From contig LSRX01000425.1 of the NCBI GenBank assembly GCA_001939145.1, positions 188,464-252,463 on the forward strand: a DNA stretch of 64,000 nucleotides, in the 5' to 3' direction. Both the position numbers and the translations under genes were made by a program. Positions 22,101-31,770 of this stretch are shown here, piece after piece. The DNA comes from Symbiodinium microadriaticum. Its lineage: Eukaryota > Sar > Dinophyceae > Suessiales > Symbiodiniaceae. The notes beneath the pieces are model-generated. The model searched no databases, was not told the DNA's origin, and saw only the letters and a list, made by a program, of their open reading frames with translations. Within the stretch, counting starts at the first letter, position 1, and every line of letters begins with the position of its first letter.

Positions 22101-22447
22101 TCCTGAGTGCCGCGGGAGTGGACCGGAGCATAGATGGAAGCGACCCTCATCATGCGACCCCCCGCCATGCGCAAGGCAACAGTACAGATGTCACGCGAAT
22201 CGCCCTGGAGCAAGGCAGCGGAAAATCTGCGATGTACAAGGACGGCCTCGCCGTAGCCGCAAGACCGTTGAGGCCCCCAGAAAATGTGCCATCCTGCTTG
22301 ACGAAAAACACGTGTCATGCGATGCTTGCCGTTCTCGGGGATGTGGTGCTCCTGAATCAATGCCACGTCTACGCTATGACGAAGCAGAAGGTCAACGAGA
22401 CCATCACCTTGCGTGTGGAGACTACCCAAGTTCCAAGACAGAATCAT
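19187..22447 (-). CDS. LINE ORF2: AP endonuclease plus reverse transcriptase
   Basis: A 1086-residue protein for target-primed reverse transcription. The endonuclease (residues about 1-205) shows SWNLGSL, LIQEHH (Glu33), GGDFNSD (Asp137/Asn139) and TQHAPV (His198). The reverse transcriptase (about 430-720) shows motif A SLDTEKCFD (Asp554), motif B RGLPQGDPLAPW (611-622), motif C VFLDDR (Asp646/647), VHPKKS and VKYLGVQL. A C-terminal zinc knuckle reads CCRCGVEVERTDHFLWGC (C-x2-C, H-x4-C). No RNase H was recognised. ATG at 22447 is 30 codons after the ORF1 stop and in the same frame. The codons just before it read GEAANPGPPGV. Confidence 0.93.
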   Translation of the reverse strand: MILSWNLGSLHTQGDGLVDLLLRHSVDVALIQEHHIPENGKHRMTRVFRQAGWHIFWGPQRSCGYGEAVLVHRRFSAALLQGDSRDICTVALRMAGGRMMRVASIYAPVHSRGTQEAFFAELASWQGRPGLWVAGGDFNSDLLAQVPCSGHAAVPGKNTWRRSVQHEWCSSLDGFVTCGALRPVGAVTALQHEVVTQHAPVICTVPGEVHEEFLLAWALPRTRLKPWTLDANEAFFAALGRKDADLAWSIWLDCAFGLRGDESPYVKASCSVAPGLGRDRGQVLAAMGVLRRMCAWGSEWGWTTELHEKYEAGQAALQTLLAQRRREGINDWKARVRDLSLASKWVKSGPARPFRLLNQDGSVAITPSEQGRAIRAEWLPRWTERSPAAVAAGVSAADAFAEALAARTCEFPRPQPWTAGDIRAQIRSSAAGLDGLTFQHYSDLPDVHLERLAALYSELDAGMQFPTAWHAARLVCIPKESGDARPLTVMQVAYRIWAARSAALLGQWASAWLPPELIGGRGGAPPAVHSGNEVSSFLAVAYHAQSQLTGASLDTEKCFDSVSLHSVRCLLHRAHAPQFMFRVVDLWEQLERHVWLLDGPTGITIRASRQRGLPQGDPLAPWALNLVMATWIWALPTLDLVRVFLDDRCLLHRSVADLAEALRITRDFDAAFGLTVHPKKSCRFYVGEPQDDPSHYWSCLPLKVSVKYLGVQLETDPGGSLSNGDARAEAVRAKVVRARLLPQTEVRRTLVASYLQGLYSEGVMMTQLACARLTTSVVQAFWGPTLNSRNFMRSEAYSLGLLAPLHRMAPVIVQCWSTFTALARILVRNTSLGQGLWQACFQGRRCIGFARQVKQSLQFLNWQWTSRDSLTDSFGHRLRLPDLALSSASGKKAKHDFRERLRAFWWQYWDSSRVAHGGISSGVDRERSLRPLQALRLRKGTFGWDGTDAGARYARFLADALWSRNRRRHAGKVESGLCCRCGVEVERTDHFLWGCVANRELQIVLRREWDEAAGPNSWPSAQLPDALPRCLRQCGVVPQVSAQEAPWTDGQLAALQRYYVAVLRGWAAERDQDAECIPVHFAGIVA

Positions 22448-22537
22448 GACCCCTGGTGGCCCCGGATTAGCAGCTTCCCCTATCCGACACAGCTGGGTCC
22501 ACGCCCTCCACCAAGGGACAGCGCAGACCCAGGACCG

Positions 22538-25500
22538 TCAGGTCCCGGAGAGCTTCTTGCTGGCAGCGGGTCGACGCAGGACGCCTTTACGATGCGGCTT
22601 TCCTCGAGCAGCTTCCTTACGCTTGAGCTTCCTCAAACTACGCTTAGAGCCGGACAGCTGGCACTGCTCCCTGCAAGCAGCCTTATGCCAGCCTGAAACA
22701 ACTGCGATCCTCTCAGCTTCCTTAGGAGCAGCAACAAGACCTTTTCCCGCCTGAGATTGAGAACAGATCGATCGCAAAAGCAAGGACGGCATGTTGATGC
22801 TCCCACAAGCAGTGCAAACGCAACGCCTGCCGGTGCGAGCAATGCCTTTACGAGTGCCCTGCTCCAGAACCTGCTGCCTGCCTGGCCAAGCCGAAGGCAC
22901 CGTCGAGTGGACTGCGAGGTCGTGAGTCCAAGTGGCCTTAGCAGCACGCACAATGGCGAGCTTCCTGTGCAAAAGCTGGACGGCGACCTGACCTCTCAAA
23001 GGTTTCTGATCAGCAAACATGCTCATCGGTCTGGGAGTGTAGGGCTCAACGCAATGAACACACTGAAGCCAATGACGGCGCCTGGCCTCACATGGTCTCT
23101 TGTCTTCTCTCCCACAAGGCTCCGGAACCTTCCATCCACAGCGGCAAGTGTTGGACGTAGCCAGACCGACTGCCTCAGACGAGCCCTGAGCAACTCCCGG
23201 AGACTGCGTGCGCGGGGAGCTAACTGTGGAGCGAAGCCTGGCGCGCATGGAAGCCCTTGTGCCTGCTGACGCAGCATCCTCACCAAGAAGTCTACGTCGA
23301 ACCGAAGGGGCCGTGCCACACGAGGACCGCCCTCCAGCACGAAGGCCGACGCGAGGACCCTCAAGCATGTTGCCCCAGTCAACCTCGCGCTGAACCTGGC
23401 CTCGTAAAGCTTCGTAGTGCCGGGCATAACGCAATGAGATCTTGCCTCGGTTGCCCTTAGGATTGAAGACATAGGTGCCATCCTTCGTGACGACCCGAAT
23501 CATGACATCCAGTGTGTTGGCCACCGCCGTGACCTCTAAAGCACTGCCCCAGGCCCCTTCAAGCGCAACCTTGTCAAGATAGCGCTCATAATCGTCCATC
23601 TCCGTCTCGTGCTCGTCTGGCGTGCGCCTGTCCCATACTCCGATATAAGCATCCTTGTACTTGCGCAGATGTGCCACAGCAGATGCTCTCAGAACAGCCT
23701 GACCGCGACTTTGACCAATCAAGCCAAAAGCGTCAGAAAGCGCATGAAATAGGCAGTTTCCCTGTCCCTTGTTGGCCACCGGCTCAGTGCCGGCCGGTAC
23801 AGCGGTCTCAAGCGTTTTCAGCTTCTTTGCGATAGCGCCGTCGGCCGGCTCGCCTTGCCGCTTGTGAGCATCACCACTCTCCATCTGGGCGTCCCCAGCG
23901 GAGTTGACAGCGGCCTCCAACGTCACCGGAGGCCCGAAGCCAGCTGTGGTCTGGAAGAGACCTGACACCGCCGGAGCGACTTTAGGCGTAGGGCCAGAGC
24001 TAAAGAGAACACGCTTCTCAGGAGCAATGGCTGTGTGAAGCCGCCTGTCGCCCCGCCCAAACTGACATGAGGCCTGAATAGTGCGATTCTGGACTTGAAG
24101 GGCCATGTGAGAAAATTCATCAGTACGAGTGGCCCTGATCGCCCACCCCACAGCATTCCTCCATTTGAACTGCTCAACAAGCTCAACGTCAAGGAACCCA
24201 GCCTTTTCAGCAAGCAATCGAATGTCATCAGCCCCCATCTCAAAAGAAGCACCTAAGAACTTCCAAAGACGACGGCGCTGCGTGAACTGCTCATCCTTGG
24301 ACTCTCTAGCTTTGCGGACGCCAACTTGCCTGCGGCCCAGCACGACTCCGAACCCAGTGCGCTTAGCTTTTTCCGCAGCCTGAGTGGCAGCTGCAGAAAG
24401 GGAATTGGCCTCAATCCAATCCACAACCGGCGGGACATCAAGAAGCGGCGCCTCCCAACGAAGGGGCTCGAAGAACCACCTGCACCCAGCTTCAAGCGAG
24501 CCACTGTGCTTGATGAAGGCAGGCGCAAAAGCCTTATCGACTCGGACAAGACCCTTGCAATCGTCCTTGCCGATGAGCTCCCAGCCCCAAGAATCCCGGA
24601 GAGAAGGGGAAAGCTTGCCATCAATGCGCATGAGCCAGGCCCTTAAGGCCTTGCCCGGTCCCTGAGCTACCTCATCCCACTGACTAACCAGACCCCGGCG
24701 CGTCATAGCCCTCAGCACAACTGAGTCCTTCTTCGCAGTGCACGGAGCCTCAATGGCCATGCCAAGAACCTTGGGCTTGGGGAAATCCTTGCCGCGAGTC
24801 AAGCTGAACCGCTGGACAAATCGCAGACCTGATCCGAAATGCAAGGGGATAGTCCGCCTATCAGGGCAGACACCTAACGCAGACTTAGTCTCCTCAGCAA
24901 AACCATCATGTGTGCGATAGTTGAAAATGAACAGGACATCGAGTGAAGCATGCGCACCTAACAGCTCCCAGATTGTCTCAGCAGCCTCAGCAGTGCCGGG
25001 CATCGCAACAACGGCCTTGAGGTCAGACTTTTGGGTTATCAGATGCTCAAGCTCAGCAGCTGTTGTCACAACAGGCCCCGTCCAATCAGATGCTTTAGGC
25101 TTGCCCAGCTCCTGTTCCGGAGCCTCGCTCTTTTTCTTAGCACCCCTACGGCAGACCTGAACCCATGACCCGTTTTGTTCATCTGTCGGCGCAGCTGGGG
25201 ACGGAGCACTCTTGCCCTGGCCCTTGCCGCCTCCTTTTCCCTTGGCCCCCGGACTAGAAGCTGAAAACGGTGCCTGAGCAGAACTGCGCGTCTGCGCGCC
25301 TTGGGAGCCAGCAGAACTGCGTGCCTGCGCACCCTGGGAGCCACCAGCAACCTGCCCTTTGCGAGCAGCTTTGGTCAAACGGGCCTTTCTACGGCGCCAG
25401 GTTCGTGGCGAAACTGAAGCAGGACCTTTGTTACTAGCAACCCTCTCTCCACTCAACCCAGCCTTCGTAAGAGCCTGCTGCACAGCGTGATGAATCATCT

Positions 25501-27304
25501 GCTCCATCATCTTGCGAATCATGCCCTGGAAGTTAGAGTCAAACATGCCGGAGAGGTTCAGCTTGTCAGTCTGGCGCCCATGGCCAGGTCCAGGGTGGTT
25601 CGCCTCGCCAAATCTAACACCATTAGCAGGCCACCCATTCCAGGAAGCAGACCGCCCTTCAGGAACGCCACTGTGAACTGGTAGAAGACACCCAAGTCGT
25701 CGCCACCAATCGCCGCACCTGCGCCCTTGAAGACGAAGATCTCGCCACGAGGACCATCCACCGCATCCGGGCGCACACCCTTCAAGTAGAAGACGCCCCA
25801 GTCGTAGCTTGCAGCCACCAGCGAGAGCGCCACCCGGAAGAGCGCCAAGGCCATGGCTAGGAGAAGCACGGTCGCAGCACAGACTTGGGGCACTAAGCCC
25901 CGGAGGGCTACGGTCACCACCACCTGGATCCTGAACCTCAACCTGACCACCCAAAGAACCCACAGACCCAAGGAGAAGACGCCGAGGCCGATGCCACCAG
26001 CTGCGACGTGTAGGACGAAGAACTCTCCACGACGACCATCCGCACCATCCGACAGCACACCGTTCGTGTAGAAGCCGCCCAAGTAGATGCCCACAGCCAA
26101 GCGCGGGAACGCGAGCAGGTAGAGCATCGACATCCAATGAAGCAGGCTGTTGCACGACCCAGCTGCACCATCTGGAGCCACACCCATCATGTAGTAGCCG
26201 CCCAAGTCGCCACACATGACCATCATCCGAAGCGCGAGCCAAGTGAATCGCGGAGTCCACTTCTGGAGCCGTAACCGCCCCGTCACGGCGCTGACCATGG
26301 CTAGGGGAAGCACGGTCGCAACAGTAGACAGGGGCGCTAAGCCCCGGAGGGCTACAGTCACCCTCACCTGAGACCTGAACCTCAACCTGCCCTTGCACAA
26401 TGCCCTGAAACCCATGGCCTTCCAGGCTCTTGATCGACTGTTGGGGTTTTAGCGTCCCCTCCGCACTGATCCCAAACTGTTGGGTTCTTTGCGTCCCCAC
26501 CGCACTATTGCACAGCTCTTGGGGTTCTCGCGTCCCCTCCGCAATATTGGATGACTCTTGGGGTCCTTGCGTCCCCGCCGCATGCGGGAGGCCTGAACCT
26601 TGGGAGCCAACACAACTAGAAGCCTGCACGCAGCCCTCAGCAGTCCTCGAAGTCCAAAGGCAGCAACTTAGCCAGGATGGCCGAAGAGGGAGCTGCCATC
26701 GAAATCGTCGCCATCGCCGTGAAGCACGAGCTGGCCAACCGCGCCATCCACAACCGCAGCCATCTTGTAACTGCCGGCCAAGACGATGCAACCAACCCCC
26801 TCTCGGGGGCATCGAAGTCTGAGCACACACCTTAGTGTCACTCTTGGCCTCCAAAGCGAGTCGACGTTGACGACGACCAGCACGGCGAATGGAAGCCGGA
26901 GGACACCTTCGCTTGCGCCAAACAATTCTGGTGCGACGGAACCTCCAGGAAAATCGTCGCCCCCCAATCCATCGGGCCCGGTAGGCCCGTCGCCAAGCGC
27001 GATCCACCAGCGGGACAGGTCGATGCTGTCTGCCGCGTCGCTTGCTCTTGCCCTTGCAAGAGCAAGCCATCTGCCCACCAGCACTGGAAGCACAAGCCTC
27101 CGCGTCGGGAATGTGAGGATGCACGACCTCGCCACCAGTACTTGCAGCCTCCGCTTCGGGAAGGCACGAATGCACGCCTCGAGGACGAACACTCGCACCA
27201 CAAGGCTCGCACATGCGCAAACAAATTTCAGCCAGTGACGGCATCTTCATTCCCCACCCATCAAAACTGAACGCATCCCAAACGCCTCCGCTTGTGGGAG
27301 CCAT
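22538..27304 (-). CDS. LINE ORF1 with RNA-binding region and OTU cysteine protease
   Basis: A 1588-codon frame. Residues 1-570 are low-complexity, Arg/Cys/Trp/Gly-rich with internal repeats, and may not all be translated in this frame. After VRFGEANHPGPG (about 575) come a helical region, a Gly/Ala/Pro/Lys linker and a domain at about 740-1070 likely to bind RNA. An OTU domain follows at about 1175-1305 with QGNCLFHALSDAFG (catalytic Cys) and RYARHYEAL (catalytic His). The C-terminus carries Cys-rich zinc-like motifs (CRCGWK, CVHC, CVCTACGS). OTU domains normally cleave ubiquitin chains. In a retroelement the role is unknown; processing of ORF1 or countering host degradation are both guesses. 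The true start may be inside, downstream of 27304. Confidence 0.8.
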   Translation of the reverse strand: MAPTSGGVWDAFSFDGWGMKMPSLAEICLRMCEPCGASVRPRGVHSCLPEAEAASTGGEVVHPHIPDAEACASSAGGQMACSCKGKSKRRGRQHRPVPLVDRAWRRAYRARWIGGRRFSWRFRRTRIVWRKRRCPPASIRRAGRRQRRLALEAKSDTKVCAQTSMPPRGGWLHRLGRQLQDGCGCGWRGWPARASRRWRRFRWQLPLRPSWLSCCLWTSRTAEGCVQASSCVGSQGSGLPHAAGTQGPQESSNIAEGTREPQELCNSAVGTQRTQQFGISAEGTLKPQQSIKSLEGHGFQGIVQGQVEVQVSGEGDCSPPGLSAPVYCCDRASPSHGQRRDGAVTAPEVDSAIHLARASDDGHVWRLGRLLHDGCGSRWCSWVVQQPASLDVDALPARVPALGCGHLLGRLLHERCAVGWCGWSSWRVLRPTRRSWWHRPRRLLLGSVGSLGGQVEVQDPGGGDRSPPGLSAPSLCCDRASPSHGLGALPGGALAGGCKLRLGRLLLEGCAPGCGGWSSWRDLRLQGRRCGDWWRRLGCLLPVHSGVPEGRSASWNGWPANGVRFGEANHPGPGHGRQTDKLNLSGMFDSNFQGMIRKMMEQMIHHAVQQALTKAGLSGERVASNKGPASVSPRTWRRRKARLTKAARKGQVAGGSQGAQARSSAGSQGAQTRSSAQAPFSASSPGAKGKGGGKGQGKSAPSPAAPTDEQNGSWVQVCRRGAKKKSEAPEQELGKPKASDWTGPVVTTAAELEHLITQKSDLKAVVAMPGTAEAAETIWELLGAHASLDVLFIFNYRTHDGFAEETKSALGVCPDRRTIPLHFGSGLRFVQRFSLTRGKDFPKPKVLGMAIEAPCTAKKDSVVLRAMTRRGLVSQWDEVAQGPGKALRAWLMRIDGKLSPSLRDSWGWELIGKDDCKGLVRVDKAFAPAFIKHSGSLEAGCRWFFEPLRWEAPLLDVPPVVDWIEANSLSAAATQAAEKAKRTGFGVVLGRRQVGVRKARESKDEQFTQRRRLWKFLGASFEMGADDIRLLAEKAGFLDVELVEQFKWRNAVGWAIRATRTDEFSHMALQVQNRTIQASCQFGRGDRRLHTAIAPEKRVLFSSGPTPKVAPAVSGLFQTTAGFGPPVTLEAAVNSAGDAQMESGDAHKRQGEPADGAIAKKLKTLETAVPAGTEPVANKGQGNCLFHALSDAFGLIGQSRGQAVLRASAVAHLRKYKDAYIGVWDRRTPDEHETEMDDYERYLDKVALEGAWGSALEVTAVANTLDVMIRVVTKDGTYVFNPKGNRGKISLRYARHYEALRGQVQREVDWGNMLEGPRVGLRAGGRSSCGTAPSVRRRLLGEDAASAGTRASMRARLRSTVSSPRTQSPGVAQGSSEAVGLATSNTCRCGWKVPEPCGREDKRPCEARRRHWLQCVHCVEPYTPRPMSMFADQKPLRGQVAVQLLHRKLAIVRAAKATWTHDLAVHSTVPSAWPGRQQVLEQGTRKGIARTGRRCVCTACGSINMPSLLLRSICSQSQAGKGLVAAPKEAERIAVVSGWHKAACREQCQLSGSKRSLRKLKRKEAARGKPHRKGVLRRPAASKKLSGT
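25558..26415 (-). other. Overlapping frame with repeated membrane-like segments
   Basis: A 285-codon frame overlaps the 5' third of ORF1 in a different register. It reads more like a protein than ORF1 does here: several hydrophobic segments and three spaced repeats of the form LGGFYTNGVLSDGADGRRGE / WGVFYLKGVRPDAVDGPRGE / LGGYYMMGVAPDGAAG. It ends MGARLTS at 25558, just where ORF1 has its HPGPG motif. It may be a separate membrane protein or the true N-terminal part of ORF1 reached by a frame change. Confidence 0.4.
26441..26596. repeat. 39-bp minisatellite inside LINE ORF1, 4 units
   Basis: Four units start TTGGGGTTTTAGCGTCCCCT or a close variant. The length is a multiple of three, giving a 13-residue protein repeat (NSAVGTQRTQQFG and relatives) in the ORF1 frame. 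Confidence 0.85.
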
Positions 27305-27395
27305 GGCGCGCGTGTGACCGCGGCATCTTTGAGAACCTGACGGGAAGAGGAGGCATAGTAGGACACAGCTTGTCCGGCCCGTGCTTCAGCAGCAG

Positions 27396-28675
27396 CTTCA
27401 GCATCCCATGAGTTCACGGTGAAGAGCAGGCGGAACCCCACCAATCATCGCACGGACTTTCATCTTCTTCAGGTGGCCAGTCGGTGTCATCCGGCCAATC
27501 GGCAAAGCTAGCACTGGTCCAGCCCTGCCACCCATTCCAACCACGCCTTCGGCCCCATTGGCCCTGTCCACCCCCTGATCGCCACTCGCATGTTCCTGCT
27601 GCAGTAGATCCCGGAGGAGCGGACCCAGAAGCGAACGAAGTTTCTTAGGGCCTAAGTCTTGCATAGCCTGCACGAGTGTTTGCTCCTTCATGCGAGCTGT
27701 TCTTCGGCTGCCTGCCTGAAAAGGGCACTCTGCGCGGTCGGCCGGCTCCAGCAGACATCCAGCAGAAGCGCCCTTTGGAAGCACTTTCTTCATCTGACGG
27801 AGACAAAAGCATCCCAAGCAACACGACGACATTGGCGTCACTCAAAAGCTCGTCGGCAAAATTGGGCAAGCTAGGCCCAGCAGGGCCATTAGTGCCGGAG
27901 ATCTCGTCTCCCATGGCATCTTCATCGCCCTCGGGGTCTTCGTGATTTCTTGAGCATGATTTTTAGCCCATTCACGGATCTTTGTCTTTCTTCCAGGTTC
28001 TTGGGTCCTGTCCCGCATAACATTTCTAGGACGTGCAGCCGACCCACAGCCGCGCTTTCACAGAAGGGGTGCGAGGAAGATTCGACATCCCACCCTGCCC
28101 TGCACCCTCACAGCACCATAAGAACCAACATGACCTCGCACACCTTTGTCCTAAGGGAACAAGATCCTCTGCTGCAAAAGCCACGGCGCATAGCGTCGAG
28201 AGAGCCGACGTGCTATCCACAAGTACTTTCGGCCTGGACCATCCACATCGACGACCTCGCACGAGCCTAGCACTAAAAGCCACGCCATGTTTCACAGTTG
28301 CTCTCACCTCAGTTCGCCATCCCACACGGCGACTTCCTGGCCCCCAGGTGCCAAGTGTGAACATTTTTTCGGAGGCGGCGACGACGATGGTTGCAGAGGA
28401 GCCCACACGGCTTTTCCCCCTCTGATGCGCTCCCACAGAAGTTCCTTGCCCGCGCAGCGCACAGTGCCTTTTGAAGAAGCCTGCCTTCGTTCCCACAATG
28501 AAGGCCGCAATGGCAGCCACCAAGATGGCCACATCCCGCTGAGCATCACTCCTACAAAGGCGATCGCACAACAGAAGCAACAGGCCGAGTATCCCACATG
28601 GCCCGCCACACTCCCACAAGGATAACTTCGTTCTCAGAGGATCCCGCGACTGCCGGCGTGGAGGAGTCATCGTAG
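27396..28675 (-). pseudogene. Retroelement ORF1-like remnant (copy 2)
   Basis: Base-for-base counterpart of 4396-5675, including the hydrophobic stretch and the LLRDLLQQEH segment. A 2-base deletion near 28703 shifts the frame of the NRT2 fragment fused to it, so the chimeric ORF open in copy 1 is closed here (225-codon frame ending 28703). Confidence 0.4.
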
Positions 28676-28853
28676 TCGCGCGCATGTGCGGGTTCTGCTG
28701 CACTGCCGCAAACCCTCAATAGCGGCAGCTTCGTGGCCTTCTTGCTGGAATCCACTGCCAGCTTGTACCCCATGGTCCTACAAAGCGAGATGACACTCTC
28801 TATCCGGGAGGCTATTGCTCGAGCACCCAAAACCTTGAGCCAAAATGGCTACG
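28676..28853 (-). pseudogene. NRT2: SL-tagged 5' fragment of NRT2 (copy 2)
   Basis: Same as 5676-5853, with the SL relic at 28834-28853. It differs by loss of two bases in the GTTCTGCTGCACAGTGCCGC region, which frameshifts the fragment. The SL itself is unchanged, so the retroposition predates the segmental duplication. Confidence 0.8.
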
Positions 28854-28914
28854 TTTGTACCTCCACCAAGAAATGCCGGAAGTCCCCCGCCACCACTAGG
28901 AGGTCAAACAGCAT

Positions 28915-29260
28915 TCTGACAGTCGCGATTCCTGACAAAAGAGACGACAACGACCTCAACACAGTAACCACAAGTCAAACAACAGAATAAGCAAACATTT
29001 TTTAAAACACGGCACCGAGCCCTAGGCCGAATCCGCACAGAAGCTCTGAAGGATATCTTTTCAGACTGTTGGCGCTGGTATTCAACTCCTCTTGCGATCA
29101 TTACAGTACTTGTTACTGCCACGCTGGCTGTGGTTTCTACGAGAACTACTATCGCATTCCTGGGAATTTTGTAGTTGAAACTTTGTCTCGCCGTTCTAGT
29201 CATATGCTGCCACAGGAGCTTCGTGAAGAACGAAGCTAGTTGAGACTGAGAGCTTTAGGC
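28915..29260. repeat. Dispersed repeat family, partial copy
   Basis: Counterpart of 5915-6260. Confidence 0.75.
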
Positions 29261-29378
29261 CTCTGTGTCCTCGGGGGGTTAGGATCTACGGGGGGTCTAC
29301 GATGTGTTGATATGTTCAGGGTCTTTTTTGCGATATGTCTTTTAGTGCTTCGGGTTTAGGGCTTAAGGAACCAAGGTC

Positions 29379-29428
29379 CTTGAGCGGCACCACGGTTGTA
29401 GGAAGGATGGAGCTTCGCGTCTGGCGTC
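29379..29428 (-). pseudogene. Orphan RuBisCO leader exon L2 (copy 2)
   Basis: Identical to 6379-6428: CACAG acceptor, frame [15 protein letters not shown]-type donor. It lies downstream of NRT2. Confidence 0.7.
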
Positions 29429-29831
29429 CTGTGCACGTCCCAGCGCCCAAAACCCTCCAAAAAGATGACGACGCCAAAAAATGGTGCGAGCCCACGGATC
29501 TCACTACTCACTACATCACTATGCACCCCAGCTGCTATCACTCCCATCACTGTAGCCACCACCATCGTTCACTTATTTTTTTCTTCGATGTCTGTTGCTG
29601 GCAGCACCAAGTCATGTGCTTGGCACTCTATGCAGAACGCAGAAATCGCAGGCCCGGCGCACAGCTGTTGCCAAGCAGCGGGACTGTCTGAACTCGTCGG
29701 TGCGTTGCACTCCATGCTAAGACACCGACGGAGCACATAAAACTGGCTCGAGCCATCGAATTAGCATCAGGCTGGTCTGTTCAGCCAATAAAACGTCAGA
29801 CTGCCTCCTCCTTTCTGAACGAGGCTAGAGT

Positions 29832-31569
29832 TCACATGCAGTTGTTACTGGTGGCCTCAGACTCCGTGTGAGACTGGTACTCGCTGCTTTGGGTCTTGCC
29901 CTTCTCGCTCTGTGCCGGTCCGTGGAACATCCCACCCAGCTCGGACCAGTAGTAGCAGGGGCTCAGCAGCGCCCAAAACATCACATAGCCTGCGTGGACC
30001 TGGAAAGGCAGCAGGGCATCCTGGATAGGCTTGTAAAAGCAGAAGCCTGCAATCACTGCCCCGAGGTTTCCACCGGCACCCACAAGCGCGGACACCACTG
30101 CGAGCTGCTTCCGGTTCATAAAGGGCACGATGCCGTAGGAGGTGCCCTCAGCCATCTGCACAAAGAGCGAGAAGCAGACCAAGACTGCCAAGGCCACATA
30201 CCAAGGCTGCGAGTTGTCCACGTTTCCGAAGCTGAAGAGGAAGATAGCTTCGAAAAAGAGTGCCAGGAACTGAGCCCAAATCCGGCCGCGGAAGCCGAAG
30301 TACTTGTAGCAAACATCGCTGCTAATGCCTCCAAGGGATCTTGCAAAAAGGTTCATCAAGCCGAAGGCACCCGCCAGGGCGCTGGCATCACCTGCATCCA
30401 TCTGGAAGTATGTCCGAAAATGCGTAGCCAACTGATTGTTCATTGCAAGTTCTGTGCCGAAACACGCGGAGTACTGGAATATCATGACCACGACGCGAAC
30501 GTCGCGCAGCACCTCGACGTAGTCCCACATCGAAGGCTTCTGCGTCTTTCCGGTCACGGCCGGATCGTAGTTGCGTGCCGTAGGCATATCCCAGCACATG
30601 AGCTTCATGCAGATGGCACAAATCACGAACATGACCGCCGGCACCACCATGGAGACACGCCAAGCGACATTTGGCTCCATCCCGGACGCCACCATAGGGT
30701 TGAAAAGTACCGACATCATAAAAATCTGGGTCACGCCGCCTCCCAAGTTGCCCCAACCGGCCGCAGTGGCGTTGGCCGTGCCGACAACGTTGGGGGCAAA
30801 CATCAGTGAACACCAGAACTGATTGGTCACGAACGTGGCGCCAGCACAGCCTATGAAGAAGCGGATCAAAGTGTAGTTCCATGGAGCCGTAATCGCGGCT
30901 GCCATTGCCACCCAAAAGGCCCCAAAGGACATTAAGCCACACTGAACGTTCACTGGGCCGAAGCGCTCCAGGAGAGTTCCCAAGGCTACCCTCACGAAGA
31001 TCGTCGAGGCAACCGAGGCCACGCCCGCATTCGCTATTACCGACTTACATTGCGTGCCTGGGGTGCACACGCACTTGGCGAGCACCTGGGGCCTGTACTT
31101 CTCCTTCTCCTCAGCGGTGCCGGAGCCGCTCAGCTCTGGGGGGACGTCGTTGCAGTCGATCAGCTCGCCGTCCTCCTTGAGGACCCCATACTGGCAGTAG
31201 CTCAGCCCACTCTTCAGGTTCTTGAACTTCAGGTAGGCTGGTCGCGTTGGGAAGTCCGTGGGAGGGAAGAGCTGGTTCTCGCACGTCTCCATGCTGGTCG
31301 CAACTTCGAGGCCCAAGGGCGCCAAGGCAAACCAGCCTTGGCTGCTTACACTATGTGTTGATATGATGTCGAAACGAGCTAAACTCAAGAGTGTCAAGAT
31401 TACAGTCGTAGTAAGTTCTTACGAAGCAGCCCAGGAAGGCAAGGAAGAAAGATATTGTACTGGCCCAGAACGCGCGCATGTGCGGGTTCTGCTGCACAGT
31501 GCCGCAAACCCTCAATAGCGGCAGCTCCGTGGCCTTCTTGCTGGAATCCACTGCCAGCTTGTACTCCAT
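29832..31569 (-). CDS. NRT2: Nitrate/nitrite transporter, NRT2/NNP family (copy 2)
   Basis: Exons 31569-31431 and 31336-29832 with the same 94-bp GC-AG intron as the 6832-8569 gene. The protein is almost identical; I noticed one replacement (Val to Ile in FVICAICMKL). Both nitrate signatures are intact and most base differences from the other copies are silent, suggesting selection or recent copying. A decayed SL-like site is at 31629-31649. The orphan leader exon L1 lies 200 bases upstream and L2 400 bases downstream. Confidence 0.93.
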
Positions 31570-31770
31570 GGCTCTACGAAGCGGGATGACACCCTCTTTC
31601 TTGGAGGCTATAGCTCGAGCACCAATAACTTGCGCCAGAAAATGCGAGGGTTTACGGCAGGCCGGCAAGTCGCAAAGTTTCCTTGGCAGGTTGACCTAGC
31701 CTACATCTGCGAAATATCTGCACGCAAACTTAAGCGAGGCCGCAGGGACAGATGCAGTGGAGATATGGGC

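Larger units (their letters stand above)
19124..27313 (-). mobile_element. Near-complete two-ORF LINE (non-LTR retrotransposon) with OTU domain
   Basis: An 8.2-kb element on the minus strand: ORF1 (22538-27304), ORF2 (19187-22447) and a 63-base 3' tail with a GAGAGGGTGGCCCCCTCT-type hairpin, ending TTTCTGCTATCT without a poly(A). The left edge is inside NRT2. The right edge meets copy 2 of the segmental duplication at 27314, so the two flanks do not match and no target-site duplication is visible. Both ORFs are open apart from one TGA between them, so it was active recently on an evolutionary scale. Confidence 0.85.
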
